A stretch of 64,000 bases of DNA. Source: an uncultured Haliea sp. (GTDB lineage Bacteria; Pseudomonadota; Gammaproteobacteria; Pseudomonadales; Halieaceae). The translations under genes were made by a program, and so were the position numbers. The first letter of the stretch is position 1. The number at the start of each line of letters is the position of its first letter. The stretch lies in the NCBI GenBank assembly GCA_913061145.1, contig CAJXUQ010000007.1:1-64000 (forward strand). The letters are read 5' to 3'. The notes under the pieces were generated by a model. It saw nothing but the letters and a program-made list of their open reading frames with translations. It did not search any database and had not been told where the DNA came from. This document shows, piece by piece, positions 29,090 through 38,717 of this stretch.

Positions 29090-30277
29090 CTAGACAAAGA
29101 AGTCTGTGCTCTCGGCGCCCAACAGCACGGCGCCGAGGTTCCTGCCAAATGCAGTGGGGTTGTTTGCCACGTGGGCGCGGGCAGTGTGGATGTCCAGGAA
29201 GCGCTGCTGGATCTCACTGCCGAGGAAGACGGAGCTGCCGCCAGCCGAGGAGAACAGGCTGTCAATCACCGCCATGCAGCGCTCGATCACCAGTGAGGCC
29301 TGATAGCGGTACTTGATACGCTCCAGCACAGGCACTTCTTCTCCGGCACTGACCTGGGCCATCATGCGGTCGAAATTCCGGAACAGAATGGCCTCCATCT
29401 CGTCGATACTGGTGATAGCCGCGGCAATACGCTCCTGGGTGCCGGTATCGCCGGCCAGTTTGGTCACGTCGCCGCTGGCCTTGCCCACCACCATCTGCCG
29501 ATAGAGGTCCAGGGCGTCGCGGGCGGCGCCGATTGCGGGCGTGGAGACGACGCGCACGAACAGCTGCGCCCAGGGCAGGCGGTACAGCGGCGCGCTGTCG
29601 GCGGTGACGCCTGGGTTGGTGCCACGGAATCCGTCCTCTGCCTTGTGCGTACGGTACTCGGGCACAAAGACATCCTCGACAATGATGTCCTTGGAGCCGG
29701 TTCCCTGCAGACCCATCACGTGCCAGGTGTCCTCGATGCGATAGTCGCTGCGCGGAATCAGGAAGGTGCGGAAGCCGCCGTCAGGGGCAATGCCGCCAAG
29801 CAGTGCCCAGGTGCAATGATCACTGCCGCTGCTCCAGCCCCAGCGTCCGCTGAAGCGGAACCCGCCCTCCACGGCGGTCACCTTGCCCATCGGGGCATAG
29901 GCCGATGAGGCGCGCACATGTACATCCTCGCCCCAGACATCGGTCTGGGCCCGCTCGTCCATCAACGCAATCTGGAACGCGTGCACGGCGACAATGCCGG
30001 CAGCCCAGGCGGTGGACATGCAGTTTTCAGCAATGGCGAGGTGCATGCGGAAGAAGTCTTGCGGATCCACCTCGTGCCCCCCCCATTTGCGCGGTTGCAG
30101 GGCAAGGAAAAACCCTGCATCACGCAGGGCATCGATGTTCTCCTGCGGCACCATGCGGCTTTCACGGGCCAGTGGCGCGTTCTTGCGCAGCATATCCCCC
30201 AGCGCGAGCACACGGTCGTAGATATCCTGGGCACGCAGCGGCGGACGATGGGTTAACGGCGTAGCGGGCAGCGTCAT
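29090..30277 (-). CDS. Flavin-dependent monooxygenase, HsaA-like (acyl-CoA dehydrogenase fold)
   Basis: 395 residues of the group D flavin monooxygenases, which use reduced flavin from a separate reductase to hydroxylate phenols. Conserved segments shared with the steroid-ring enzyme HsaA include FFLALQPRKWGGHEVDP (near 55), SSAYAPMG (near 128), GRWGWSSGSDHCTWALLGG (near 145) and MGLQGTGSKDIIVEDVFVP (near 190). The ATG at 30277 is chosen because GGAG lies 8 bases before it. No reductase (HsaB) or ring-cleavage gene is nearby, so the substrate is unknown; a true acyl-CoA dehydrogenase is less likely, as the usual base and signatures are absent. Confidence 0.75.
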   Translation of the reverse strand: MTLPATPLTHRPPLRAQDIYDRVLALGDMLRKNAPLARESRMVPQENIDALRDAGFFLALQPRKWGGHEVDPQDFFRMHLAIAENCMSTAWAAGIVAVHAFQIALMDERAQTDVWGEDVHVRASSAYAPMGKVTAVEGGFRFSGRWGWSSGSDHCTWALLGGIAPDGGFRTFLIPRSDYRIEDTWHVMGLQGTGSKDIIVEDVFVPEYRTHKAEDGFRGTNPGVTADSAPLYRLPWAQLFVRVVSTPAIGAARDALDLYRQMVVGKASGDVTKLAGDTGTQERIAAAITSIDEMEAILFRNFDRMMAQVSAGEEVPVLERIKYRYQASLVIERCMAVIDSLFSSAGGSSVFLGSEIQQRFLDIHTARAHVANNPTAFGRNLGAVLLGAESTDFFV

Positions 30278-30437
30278 GGGCATTTCTCCGGATTATTCGA
30301 CTTTCACATAGACTACCCTGAAGTGGCGTGGTTCAAATACCCTGAATGAGTGATAAACCCGCGAGACCCTGACGGAACCTGTTCATGTCCATGGTTTGTA
30401 AAGCTTGCCAACGCTGTTCGGCCACCCCGCAGGGCGC

Positions 30438-30443
30438 TAGAAT
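30438..30443 (+). promoter_or_regulatory. Possible -10 box of mltF
   Basis: TAGAAT ends 6 bases before the mltF ATG, which would place the start of transcription at the A of the ATG itself. Either the message is leaderless or another promoter is used; the -35 region is weak. Confidence 0.25.
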
Positions 30444-30449
30444 CCGCGC

Positions 30450-31883
30450 ATGACCTTGCAAAAATCACTGTGGCTGCTCGCCTTCGCCACCGCCGTCCTG
30501 CTTTCCGGCTGCTCGCGTGACGATGCGCTACAGCAGGTGCTCGCGGATGGCGAACTGGTGGTCGTCAGCCGAAACAGCCCCACTACGTTTTACCTCGACA
30601 AGAACGGCGCCGCAGGCTTCGAGCACGATCTGGCCCAGTTGTTCGCGGAGGAACTGGGCGTGAGCCTGCAGATGGATACTGCCTATAGCCTGGGCGGTAT
30701 TTTTCGCCGCCTGCAACGCCGGGAGGCGCACTTCGCGGCGGCGGGCCTGAGCCTCACGGAAGCGCGCAGCGCGACGTTCAACCACTCGACCCCCTATGCC
30801 AGCCTGGTGCCCCGCGTCATCTACCGCACGGGCCGGCGCAAGCCCTCGGGACTGGACGACATTCAAGGCCTGCACCTGGTGGTGCTGGCGGGAAGCAGCC
30901 ACGAACAGACACTGCAGGAACTCAAGTCCGCCGCCTGGCCGGAGCTGAGCTGGGAGGCCGTGCGCGGCGCCGACACGATGGAATTGCTGGAGCGGGTAGA
31001 CAGCGGCGACGCAGACATCGCAGTCATCGATTCAAATGAGTTCCGCATGCAACAGAGCCTGTATTCCCGCCTCGACGTCGCCTTCAACCTGGGCAGTGAG
31101 CAGGATATGGTGTGGTATTTCCCCCCAGGGGACGAGTACACCGCACTGATTGAGCGCGCCGATGCATTCCTCACCGCGCTGCAGGAGGACGGGCGTCTGG
31201 AACAGCTGCGGGAACAGCACTTCGGGCACAACACTGTGCTGTCGCGCGTGGGGTCGCACGTCTTTGCCCGCAATATCCGCAGCAAACTGCCCGCCTACAG
31301 CAAGCTCATTCGCCAGGTCGCGGAAGAGTACAAGCTGGACTGGCACCTGCTGGCCGCCATCGCCTACCAGGAATCCCACTGGGACCCGGAGGCCACCTCC
31401 CCCACCGGTGTGCGCGGCATGATGATGCTCACTGGCCCCACGGCGCGGGAAATGGGCGTCAAGGATCGGCTGGACCCCCTACAGAGCCTGCGCGGGGGAG
31501 CCCGCTACCTGAAGAATATACGCAGGCGCCTGCCAGCGGACATCGACGAGCCGGATCGGACCTGGCTCGCGCTGGCTGCGTATAACATCGGGCTGGCACA
31601 CCTCGAAGATGCCAGGGTGCTGACCGAGCAACGCGGCGGCGACCCCCATCTGTGGAGCGACGTGATGGAAACGCTGCCTCTACTGCAGAAAAGAGAACAC
31701 TACCGCAATACGCGCTACGGCTATGCGCGGGGCAAAGAGGCGGCGAATTTCGTCCAGAACATCCGTCACTACTACAGCATCCTGCAGTGGAAGGATATGT
31801 CCGCCAATCAGCCGGGCCAACCCCTGAACCCGATGCAGTTCCTCCCGGCCGCACTGCAAGGGGAACGCTTCTTCGCGCTATGA
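30450..31883 (+). CDS. mltF: Membrane-bound lytic transglycosylase F
   Basis: Cuts peptidoglycan glycan strands to make room for growth. Lipoprotein signal ending LLSGC (Cys near 21), then an ABC-type solute-binding domain (about 30-265) that regulates the enzyme, then the lysozyme-like SLT domain (about 285-430). The catalytic Glu is E308 in AYQESHW, followed by GVRGMMMLT and the NIG motif. Length 477 is normal. The neighbours purL and tadA match Pseudomonas gene order. Its stop overlaps the convergent tadA stop by 6 bp. Confidence 0.96.
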   Translation: MTLQKSLWLLAFATAVLLSGCSRDDALQQVLADGELVVVSRNSPTTFYLDKNGAAGFEHDLAQLFAEELGVSLQMDTAYSLGGIFRRLQRREAHFAAAGLSLTEARSATFNHSTPYASLVPRVIYRTGRRKPSGLDDIQGLHLVVLAGSSHEQTLQELKSAAWPELSWEAVRGADTMELLERVDSGDADIAVIDSNEFRMQQSLYSRLDVAFNLGSEQDMVWYFPPGDEYTALIERADAFLTALQEDGRLEQLREQHFGHNTVLSRVGSHVFARNIRSKLPAYSKLIRQVAEEYKLDWHLLAAIAYQESHWDPEATSPTGVRGMMMLTGPTAREMGVKDRLDPLQSLRGGARYLKNIRRRLPADIDEPDRTWLALAAYNIGLAHLEDARVLTEQRGGDPHLWSDVMETLPLLQKREHYRNTRYGYARGKEAANFVQNIRHYYSILQWKDMSANQPGQPLNPMQFLPAALQGERFFAL

Positions 31884-32330
31884 GCGTCGGGCGCGAAAAA
31901 ACGCCTGCAAACGCTCACTGGACGCCTCGGCCAACACCCCTTCCTCCCAGCGCACCGTGTGGTTGTACCAGGGTGATTCCAGTAGCGCACACTGACTGCA
32001 GACGACGCCGGCGCGCGGCTCGCGCGCCGCAAAGACCAGCAGGGCGATGCGCGCATGTACCAGTGCGCCCGCACACATACTGCAGGGCTCCAGGGTGACG
32101 TACAGCGTTGCACCCGGCAACCGGTAATTGCCCTGCGCGCGGGCCGCGTCGCGCAAGGCCACGATTTCCGCGTGGGCGGTCGGGTCCGCATCGCTGATCA
32201 CACGGTTCCAGCCCTGTCCCAGCAGCTGCCCGTCGCGCACCACCAGCGCACCCACAGGCACTTCGCCCTGGGCTGCGGCGCGATCCGCCAGCGCCAGGGC
32301 CTGCTCCATCCAGAGGCGGTGCTCACTCAT
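31878..32330 (-). CDS. tadA: tRNA-specific adenosine deaminase TadA
   Basis: Makes inosine at the wobble base of tRNA-Arg(ACG). The zinc-site motif HAEIVALRDA (His and catalytic Glu) is near 55 and EPCSMCAGA near 82. Length 150 is normal. Its start overlaps the stop of the glycosyltransferase-like gene upstream (ATGA), which is unusual company for this housekeeping gene. Confidence 0.96.
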   Translation of the reverse strand: MSEHRLWMEQALALADRAAAQGEVPVGALVVRDGQLLGQGWNRVISDADPTAHAEIVALRDAARAQGNYRLPGATLYVTLEPCSMCAGALVHARIALLVFAAREPRAGVVCSQCALLESPWYNHTVRWEEGVLAEASSERLQAFFRARRS

Positions 32331-34381
32331 TCTGCGACATCCTTTGCGTCCAGCAGCCGGACGCCGCCGTCAGCCGCTATTGCCAGTGCCGCAGGCGGCA
32401 GCCCCGCGCAGCGGCGTTGGTGCATGGCGGCATAAGCAGCCTCGAGGTTGCGCGCCATTGCGCGACCGTCGAACAGCGGGCTGCTGAGCCGCTGTTCGGC
32501 CAGGCGCTCACGCAGGGACGCGAGTGCGGCAGGGTCCGTCGCCAAAGAGCGCGCACGCTGCTCATAGGCATGCTCCGTGGTGACTATCAGCTCGGGCAGA
32601 CCCAGCGCGTGCAGGAGGCTTGCTGCGACACGCCCCGCGAAGGCCTCCCCCATCACTGTCAGCAGCGGCAGACCCGCCCACAGCGCGTCGCTGGCCGTGG
32701 TGTGTGCATTACAGGGCCAGGTGTCGAGAAACAGGTCCGCTGCGCGGTGCCGCGCCAGGTGCTCCGCCGCCCCGATACGCGGGGCGAATACCAGGCGCTG
32801 CGGTTCTACACCGTGACCCAGTGCCGCCTCGCGCAGCCGCATCGAGGCCTCTTTGCTGTCCTCCAGCAGCCAGAGCACACTGCCCTCCACAGACTGCAGC
32901 AGCCGCATCCAGCAGGCGAAGGTTTCAGGCAGGATTTTGTAGCTGTTATTGAAGCAGCAGAACACGAAAGCCCGCTCCGGCAGGCCCAGCGCAGCGCGAC
33001 TCACGGGCTCGACCGCGAGTGGGCGACGCGAGTCGTTGGCCTGGTAACAGCCCGGCAGGTAGACCAGCTGTTCACTGTAGTGCCCGCGTTGTGAAGGGGG
33101 AACGACTATCTCGTCGGCGATCAGATAGTCGTGATAATCCGTGGCCATGGTGCCCGGATAGCCGAGGTAGCTCACCTGCACCGGGGCACAGCCGGCAGCG
33201 AACAGGCCCGGGCGCGAGTCGCGCGTGTAGCCTTTCAGATCAACGGCAATATCGATACCCAGTTCACGCGACAGTGCGGCCACCTGCTGGTCCGTCATGG
33301 TATTGACATCGATAAACCGGTGGAACGCGGCGGCAAGTCGGGCGCTGGCGGCGTCCTCCGCCACGGGACCAAATCCGAAGCCATAACACTGAACGTGCGC
33401 TCCACTGTGGGACTCCAGCGTCTCCAGCAGCAGGTGTGTTGTCGCATGCTCGCGGAAATCAGCCGAGTAGTAAGCCACTTTGATCGGTTCACCCGCAGCG
33501 GCAGCCGGGAACGCACCCAGGACTGAGACGCGTGGATAGCGCGCCTGCGCATAGCGGGCCGCGGCCTGCCGCTGCAGCATCGGCGAATCCAGCAGGGCCA
33601 GCACCGGAAACGGTGGTGATATCGCCTCACCCGCCGCAATGCCCTGCTGCAGGCGTGCAGTATCGGCCGCCAGACCGGACCAGTCGCAGACTTTCATGCG
33701 CGTGTGCAGCCAGGTGCCGAACAGGAAGGGGTATCCAGGGCGCAGCTCAAGGGCCCGCTGGTAGCTCTCTGCCGCAGGCACCAGCGCCTGCAGGTCGGCA
33801 AGCGCCTTGCCGCGGTTACACCAGGCCTGGCTGTGGCGGGTATCCAGGGCGAGCGCCCGGTCAAAGCTCGCCAGGGCATCCGCCGGGCGGCCGAGATCCA
33901 GCAGGGCGTTACCCCGGTTGTACCAGGCATCCGCATAGTCGGCCTTGCAGGCGAGGGCGCGGTCGTAACTGTCCAGTGCCGCCGCTACCCGGCGCAGGTC
34001 CAGCAGCGCATTGCCGCGGTTGCTCCAGGCCTGCGCATAATCGGGCTTCAGCGCCACTGCCCGATCGAAACAGGCAAGAGCCGGCTCCAGCTGGCCCGCA
34101 GCAAGCAGCGCATTACCGAGATTGAAATGCGCCGGGGCCACGCCGCCGTCGATTTTGATCGCCGCCTGCAGCCACTGTATGCCTCGCTCGGTATCCCCCA
34201 GTTGCAGCGCCGCCACCCCGCGGAGGTGAAGACTGTCGAAATGCCGCGGTCGCACCGCCAGCACCTCGGCGTAGAGCGCGCTGGCGCGAGCCGGCTGTCC
34301 ACCCTGGTGCAGGGCAACCGCCTCGCGATAGCGTGCCTGGAGTGCCGGTGGCAGGGTTCCTTTCGATGTCTTACGGCTCAA
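32327..34381 (-). CDS. TPR protein with O-GlcNAc transferase (GT41) domain, copy 2
   Basis: N-terminal half: about six tetratricopeptide repeats (recurring AWSNRGNALLDL and AWYNRGNALLDLGRP). C-terminal half (from about residue 300): GT41 glycosyltransferase of the OGT/SPINDLY type, with VDLKGYTRD, VQVSYLGYPGT, the catalytic lysine in FNNSYKILPE and the nucleotide-sugar site HTTASDALWAGLP. A TTG at 34381, with AGGA 8 bases upstream and overlapping the previous gene by 11 bp, is the likeliest start (684 residues); no ATG gives a complete first repeat. Such enzymes glycosylate Ser/Thr of proteins, but no target gene is obvious here. Tandem paralogue of the gene upstream. Confidence 0.8.
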   Translation of the reverse strand: MSRKTSKGTLPPALQARYREAVALHQGGQPARASALYAEVLAVRPRHFDSLHLRGVAALQLGDTERGIQWLQAAIKIDGGVAPAHFNLGNALLAAGQLEPALACFDRAVALKPDYAQAWSNRGNALLDLRRVAAALDSYDRALACKADYADAWYNRGNALLDLGRPADALASFDRALALDTRHSQAWCNRGKALADLQALVPAAESYQRALELRPGYPFLFGTWLHTRMKVCDWSGLAADTARLQQGIAAGEAISPPFPVLALLDSPMLQRQAAARYAQARYPRVSVLGAFPAAAAGEPIKVAYYSADFREHATTHLLLETLESHSGAHVQCYGFGFGPVAEDAASARLAAAFHRFIDVNTMTDQQVAALSRELGIDIAVDLKGYTRDSRPGLFAAGCAPVQVSYLGYPGTMATDYHDYLIADEIVVPPSQRGHYSEQLVYLPGCYQANDSRRPLAVEPVSRAALGLPERAFVFCCFNNSYKILPETFACWMRLLQSVEGSVLWLLEDSKEASMRLREAALGHGVEPQRLVFAPRIGAAEHLARHRAADLFLDTWPCNAHTTASDALWAGLPLLTVMGEAFAGRVAASLLHALGLPELIVTTEHAYEQRARSLATDPAALASLRERLAEQRLSSPLFDGRAMARNLEAAYAAMHQRRCAGLPPAALAIAADGGVRLLDAKDVAE

Positions 34382-36473
34382 GGTGAATATCCTGCTGTGC
34401 AACACCGCGGCGCCGGAAATCCACCATGGTCCTGTAAGCCTGTTCCAGCTGCCGGGCAAAACCCTGCGCATCAAACAGGGGGGAGCTGGTACGCGCTGCT
34501 GCAAGCTGCGCGCGCAGGTGTGCGCGGCGCCGCGGATCGCAGGCCAGCGCGATGGCGGTCTGCACGTAGTCGGCAAGGTTGTGTGTCACCAGCTCGGGCA
34601 ACTCCACTGCATGCAGCAGACTGGCTGCAACCCGGCTGGCAAATCCCCGTCCAGCGAGGGTCAGGACCGGCAGCCCCGCCCAGAGCGCGTCACTGGCGGT
34701 GGTGTGCGCGTTGCAGGGAAACGTGTCGAGAAACAGATCGGCGCAACCGTGCCGGGCCAGGTGTTCCGCCAGGGGCACACGCGGCGCAAACACCAGACGC
34801 TGCGGGTCCAGCCCGGCTCGCGCGGCTTCGCGACGCAGGTTCGCCATGGCGTCGGGGCGCCCCTCCAGCAGCCAGAGCACGCTATTCGGCACCGCCTGGA
34901 GAATCTCCACCCAGGCGTGGAAAACCTCCGGCGTCAGCTTGAACACTGTGTTGAAAGCGGCAAACACCAGCGCGTCTTCCGGCAGTCCCAGCGTCGCCCG
35001 CGCCGGCGCCTGCTGCGGGATCGGTCGCTGACTGTCATTGCACTGGTAACTGCCGGGCATGAACACGATGTGCTCGGGGTAATGCGCGCGCTGCTCTGCG
35101 GGAATCAGCACTCGATCTGCGATCAGGTAGTCGATGTGGGGACAGCCCAGCGTGCCAGGGTAGCCCAGGTAACTGACCTGTATCGGGGCGGCACCCCAGG
35201 CAAAAATATCCATGCGCTGGTCCCGCGTGTAGCCTTTCAGGTCAACCGCCACATCAATGCCCAGCTCGCGGGATCGCTGTGCCACAGCCTCGTCACCCAG
35301 CTCGCGCACATCCAGAAACTGATCGAATGCGGCTTCGAGCCGGGTGCGCATCGCGTCCTGCACCGGCGGTCCGTAGGAAAACGCTATCAGCTCAAAACGC
35401 TCGCGGTCATGCAGCTCGAAGAGCTCGGCAATCAGGTAGGCCGTCGCATGCGCGTGAAAATCGGCAGAGAAATAACCCAGTCGAATACGCTCGCCCGGGG
35501 CCGGGGGCAGCGCATACTCGGGCTGCGGTCGTTGGCGAACGCGCTGCGCGCACCACTGGCGGGCAAGTTGGGACTGCAGCGCTGGATCATCGGTCAGCGT
35601 CAGCAGCGGGAACGGGGCGCTGCACAGCACGCCGCGCTGCACGTCCTCCAACAGCTCACTGATTTCGGCGTCAATACCCTCCCAGTCACACAGGCTCAGG
35701 CGGGCGTGGAGCACGGCGCCGCGCAGGTAGGCAAATTCAGCAGCCGCAGTGCTGGCGGCCAGCGCCTGGCGGTAGTCTGCAATGGCCGCGGAGAACTCGC
35801 CATTTTCCTGATGCAGGTGGCCACGGTTGGCGTGCGCCAGCGCCAGGCCGGGCTGAAATGCCAGCGCCCGACTGTAACTGGACTCCGCTGCTGCGGTGTC
35901 CCCCAGGTCATGCTGTACATTGCCGCGATGACACCAGGCGCTGGCGGAAGCCGGGTTCAGCAGCAGGGCCTGTTCCAGTGCCGCCAGCGCCTCCTCACCG
36001 CGGCCCAGCGCGCGCAGCGCCGCGGCCTGCCCCACCCGAATATCCGCATCGCGGGGCGCCAGGCGCGCGGCGCGCTCAAATCCGGCGAGCGCCTCGCGGT
36101 AACGCCCCAGCTTCTGCAGCGCGCTGGCACGGTTGAACACGGCCTCCGCAAAGTCAGGCTTGAGCCTGAGCGCGGCGTCGTAGCCCGCCACGGCCGCCTC
36201 CCACTGCCCGAGGTGCTGCAGTGCATTGGCGCGATTGGAGTAAAACGCGGGATTGCCGGGACTCAGCGCAATGGCCCGGTCTATCTGGCGCACCGCATCC
36301 TCGGCGCGCCCGCACTGGAAGTCGATCAGGCCAAGCAGATGCAGGGCATGGGCGTGACGCGGGTGCTTGCGCAGAATCTGCCGGTAGCGCTTCTGCGCCT
36401 CCTGCAAATCGCCTGCCTGATGTACTGCGAGCGCTTGCTCGAAACGGGCATCCAGCTTGCCGCCGCTTCCCAT
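34371..36473 (-). CDS. TPR protein with O-GlcNAc transferase (GT41) domain, copy 1
   Basis: 700 residues: seven or so TPR units (HALHLLGLIDFQCGRAEDA near 41, then FYSNRANALQHLGQWEAA), and a GT41 catalytic half with VDLKGYTRDQRMD, IQVSYLGYPGT, the catalytic Lys in FNTVFKLTPE and HTTASDALWAGLP. It shares all key motifs with the downstream gene, so the two arose by duplication, though the TPR parts differ clearly. Cytoplasmic by lack of a signal. GT41 enzymes in bacteria modify flagellins, adhesins or unknown cytosolic proteins. Confidence 0.85.
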   Translation of the reverse strand: MGSGGKLDARFEQALAVHQAGDLQEAQKRYRQILRKHPRHAHALHLLGLIDFQCGRAEDAVRQIDRAIALSPGNPAFYSNRANALQHLGQWEAAVAGYDAALRLKPDFAEAVFNRASALQKLGRYREALAGFERAARLAPRDADIRVGQAAALRALGRGEEALAALEQALLLNPASASAWCHRGNVQHDLGDTAAAESSYSRALAFQPGLALAHANRGHLHQENGEFSAAIADYRQALAASTAAAEFAYLRGAVLHARLSLCDWEGIDAEISELLEDVQRGVLCSAPFPLLTLTDDPALQSQLARQWCAQRVRQRPQPEYALPPAPGERIRLGYFSADFHAHATAYLIAELFELHDRERFELIAFSYGPPVQDAMRTRLEAAFDQFLDVRELGDEAVAQRSRELGIDVAVDLKGYTRDQRMDIFAWGAAPIQVSYLGYPGTLGCPHIDYLIADRVLIPAEQRAHYPEHIVFMPGSYQCNDSQRPIPQQAPARATLGLPEDALVFAAFNTVFKLTPEVFHAWVEILQAVPNSVLWLLEGRPDAMANLRREAARAGLDPQRLVFAPRVPLAEHLARHGCADLFLDTFPCNAHTTASDALWAGLPVLTLAGRGFASRVAASLLHAVELPELVTHNLADYVQTAIALACDPRRRAHLRAQLAAARTSSPLFDAQGFARQLEQAYRTMVDFRRRGVAQQDIHLEP

Positions 36474-36595
36474 AGATCCACTCGTTGCATGACCGTGAGC
36501 GGCGCATTATGAACTGCCTGTGCGTTCGCCTCCAGTCCGGTGCCTGCAAAGCCATTGGCAGGCGCACCGCTCGAAACCCGAACCGATTTCTTTTC

Positions 36596-36608
36596 CGAAT
36601 ATAATTCG
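36596..36608. promoter_or_regulatory. Palindrome over the TetR-FMO operon promoter
   Basis: CGAAT, ATA, ATTCG form a perfect inverted repeat that contains a TATAAT -10 box (36600-36605), 15 bp before the TetR start. It is a likely autoregulatory operator for the TetR protein; the -35 region is poor. Confidence 0.5.
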
Positions 36609-36622
36609 ATATTATTGGCGGC

Positions 36623-37312
36623 ATGACGCCGTCACTCCGAAAACCGACCCCAGGCCGCCGCGGCAGACCGCGCCGTCTGACCCTGGATGCCATTGTCGAC
36701 ACGGCCTGTGACCTGCCTGCGGGCAACCTCGACATGGCCAGTATCGCCAGCCGCCTCAAGGTGGGTGTCGCGACGCTGTATGGCTATGTGGAGGGGCGGG
36801 AGCACCTGCTGCGCCTGGTCGCCGAGCGCAAGGGCCAGCTGCAACCCATTGTCGACCACGGCCAGTCCTGGCAGGACATCCTGCGCGAACACGCCCGCAG
36901 CACTTGCCAGACCGCGCTCGACTGGCCGGAGCTGGTCAGCCAGATCATGCAGGGGGGCGTGTTCGGTGATGTGGAAGCACAGTACCTGGAACAGCTGATT
37001 GCGCTGCTTGGCAGCCGCGGCTTCACCCCCGGCAGGGCGCTGGAGCTGTACTACGCGGTGAATCAACTGGTGTTGGGAGCGGCCGTCACCGGCAACTACC
37101 TGAAGGCAGTGGCCGGCGACGGTGGACATGAAGCGGTGCTCAGTCGCTTTGTGCACAGCCAGCCGGAGGGCGCCCTGCCGCTACTGCAGCGGGCTCTCGC
37201 AGACAATCCGCAGCCCGCGGTGCTGGGCGATTTCAACACGGCGCTGGAGCACCTGCTCGCCGGCTGCCAACCCGATAACCCAGGCAACTCGCCATCTGGA
37301 CGGAGCAAGTAA
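36623..37312 (+). CDS. TetR family transcriptional regulator
   Basis: 229 residues. The N-terminal helix-turn-helix (about 20-62) contains LTLDAIVDTACDL, MASIASRLKVGVATLYGYVEG; the all-helical ligand domain follows and may have a TetR_C-type fold. It is 1 bp before the flavin monooxygenase gene, so the three genes (TetR, monooxygenase, hydrolase) form one unit whose inducer is probably a substrate of the two enzymes. A palindrome lies over its promoter. Confidence 0.9.
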   Translation: MTPSLRKPTPGRRGRPRRLTLDAIVDTACDLPAGNLDMASIASRLKVGVATLYGYVEGREHLLRLVAERKGQLQPIVDHGQSWQDILREHARSTCQTALDWPELVSQIMQGGVFGDVEAQYLEQLIALLGSRGFTPGRALELYYAVNQLVLGAAVTGNYLKAVAGDGGHEAVLSRFVHSQPEGALPLLQRALADNPQPAVLGDFNTALEHLLAGCQPDNPGNSPSGRSK

Positions 37313-37313
37313 G

Positions 37314-38717
37314 ATGAACAACGGATTTCGACCGGCCAACAACCGTGGCCCCCTGTGCTGCGTGATCGGTGCCGGCCCCAGCGGACTGACCACGATCAAG
37401 CGCTTGAAAGAAGGCGGCATCGCCTACGACTGCTTCGAGGCCTCGGATAATATCGGCGGCAACTGGTACTACCGAAATCCCAACGGGATGTCAGCCTGCT
37501 ACCAGAGTCTGCACATTGACACCTCAAAATTTCGCATGGGCATGCAGGAATACCCGGTACCTGAGGACTGGCCGGACTATCCGCATCACAGCGAGATATT
37601 CGACTACCTCAACGACTACACCGACCACTTCGGATTGCGCGACACCATCACCTTCAATACCCGCGTCGAGCGCGCGCACCGTGACGACAACGGCCTTTGG
37701 TCTGTGACCACCAGCGATGGCGAGACACGGCGCTACGACGTGCTCATTGTCGCGAACGGCCATCACTGGGACCCGCGCTGGCCGGAGCCTGCCTATCCCG
37801 GCGATTTCGCCGGCGAGCAGATTCACGCGCACAGCTACAATACGCCCTTTGACCCCATCGACATGCGGGACAAACGGGTGCTGGTCGTGGGGTCTGGCAA
37901 TTCCGCCATGGACATCGCATCGGAACTGTCGATGCGCTTTATGGCCAGCACACTGCACATCTCCATGCGGCGTGGCGTGTGGGTATTCCCCAAGTACATC
38001 AATGGCAAGCCCGGGGACAAGAACATGCTTCCGGCCTGGGTGCCGCGCAAAATCCAGCACTGGTTGATGAGCCGCGTCGTCAAGCAACAGATCGGCAATC
38101 CCCGCGACTACGGCCTGCCCCAGCCCACGTATCAACCCTGGGAGGCCCACGGCACGGTGTCCGGGGAATTCCTGCAGCGGGCCGGCTCCGGCGATATCAA
38201 AGCGCGTCCCGGCATCGAGCGCATGGACGGTCACACGGTGTATTTCACCGATGGCAGCAGCGGTGACTTTGATGTCATCGTCTGGTGCACCGGATACAAG
38301 ATCAGTTTTCCCTTCTTCGACCAGCCGCAATTCACCGCGAGCGAGGACAATCAGCCGCCACGTCTGTTCAAACGCATGCTGATACCTGGCGTCCCCAACC
38401 TGATCTACATGGGCCTGGCGCAGTCCCTGCCCACCCTGGTCAACTTCGCCGAGCAACAGTCACGCTGGGTGGTGCCTTACCTGAATGGCGACTACGCCCC
38501 GCCCTCGGAAGCGGAGATGGAGGAGATGATTGCGGCCGATGAATCCTTCTACCTGCGGGACTACTATCCCAGCCCCAGGCACACGATCCAGCTGCACTTT
38601 GACCACTATGTGGGGCGCCTCGACAAGGAAATCGAAGCGGGTTTGAAGCGGCGCAGAAGTGGACACGCCCCGGCAGCCTTACCCGGCGACGCTGCGCAGA
38701 AGGCCAACGCCGCGTGA
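37314..38717 (+). CDS. Flavin-containing monooxygenase (class B)
   Basis: 467 residues from the ATG at 37314, one base after the TetR stop. The FAD-binding GAGPSGL is near 20, the FMO/BVMO fingerprint FAGEQIHAHSYN near 163 (FxGxxxHxxxY form, FMO-like rather than BVMO), and the NADPH-binding GSGNSAMD near 190. It oxygenates N, S or ketone groups using NADPH. Translational overlap (GTGA) with a following alpha/beta hydrolase suggests oxidation of a ketone to an ester and then hydrolysis, but this is inference. Confidence 0.88.
   Translation: MNNGFRPANNRGPLCCVIGAGPSGLTTIKRLKEGGIAYDCFEASDNIGGNWYYRNPNGMSACYQSLHIDTSKFRMGMQEYPVPEDWPDYPHHSEIFDYLNDYTDHFGLRDTITFNTRVERAHRDDNGLWSVTTSDGETRRYDVLIVANGHHWDPRWPEPAYPGDFAGEQIHAHSYNTPFDPIDMRDKRVLVVGSGNSAMDIASELSMRFMASTLHISMRRGVWVFPKYINGKPGDKNMLPAWVPRKIQHWLMSRVVKQQIGNPRDYGLPQPTYQPWEAHGTVSGEFLQRAGSGDIKARPGIERMDGHTVYFTDGSSGDFDVIVWCTGYKISFPFFDQPQFTASEDNQPPRLFKRMLIPGVPNLIYMGLAQSLPTLVNFAEQQSRWVVPYLNGDYAPPSEAEMEEMIAADESFYLRDYYPSPRHTIQLHFDHYVGRLDKEIEAGLKRRRSGHAPAALPGDAAQKANAA

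Noticed and set aside
34383-36512. 709-codon open frame on the plus strand
   Set aside because: Complete mirror of the O-GlcNAc-transferase-like gene, which has clear TPR and GT41 motifs; the antisense product has none.
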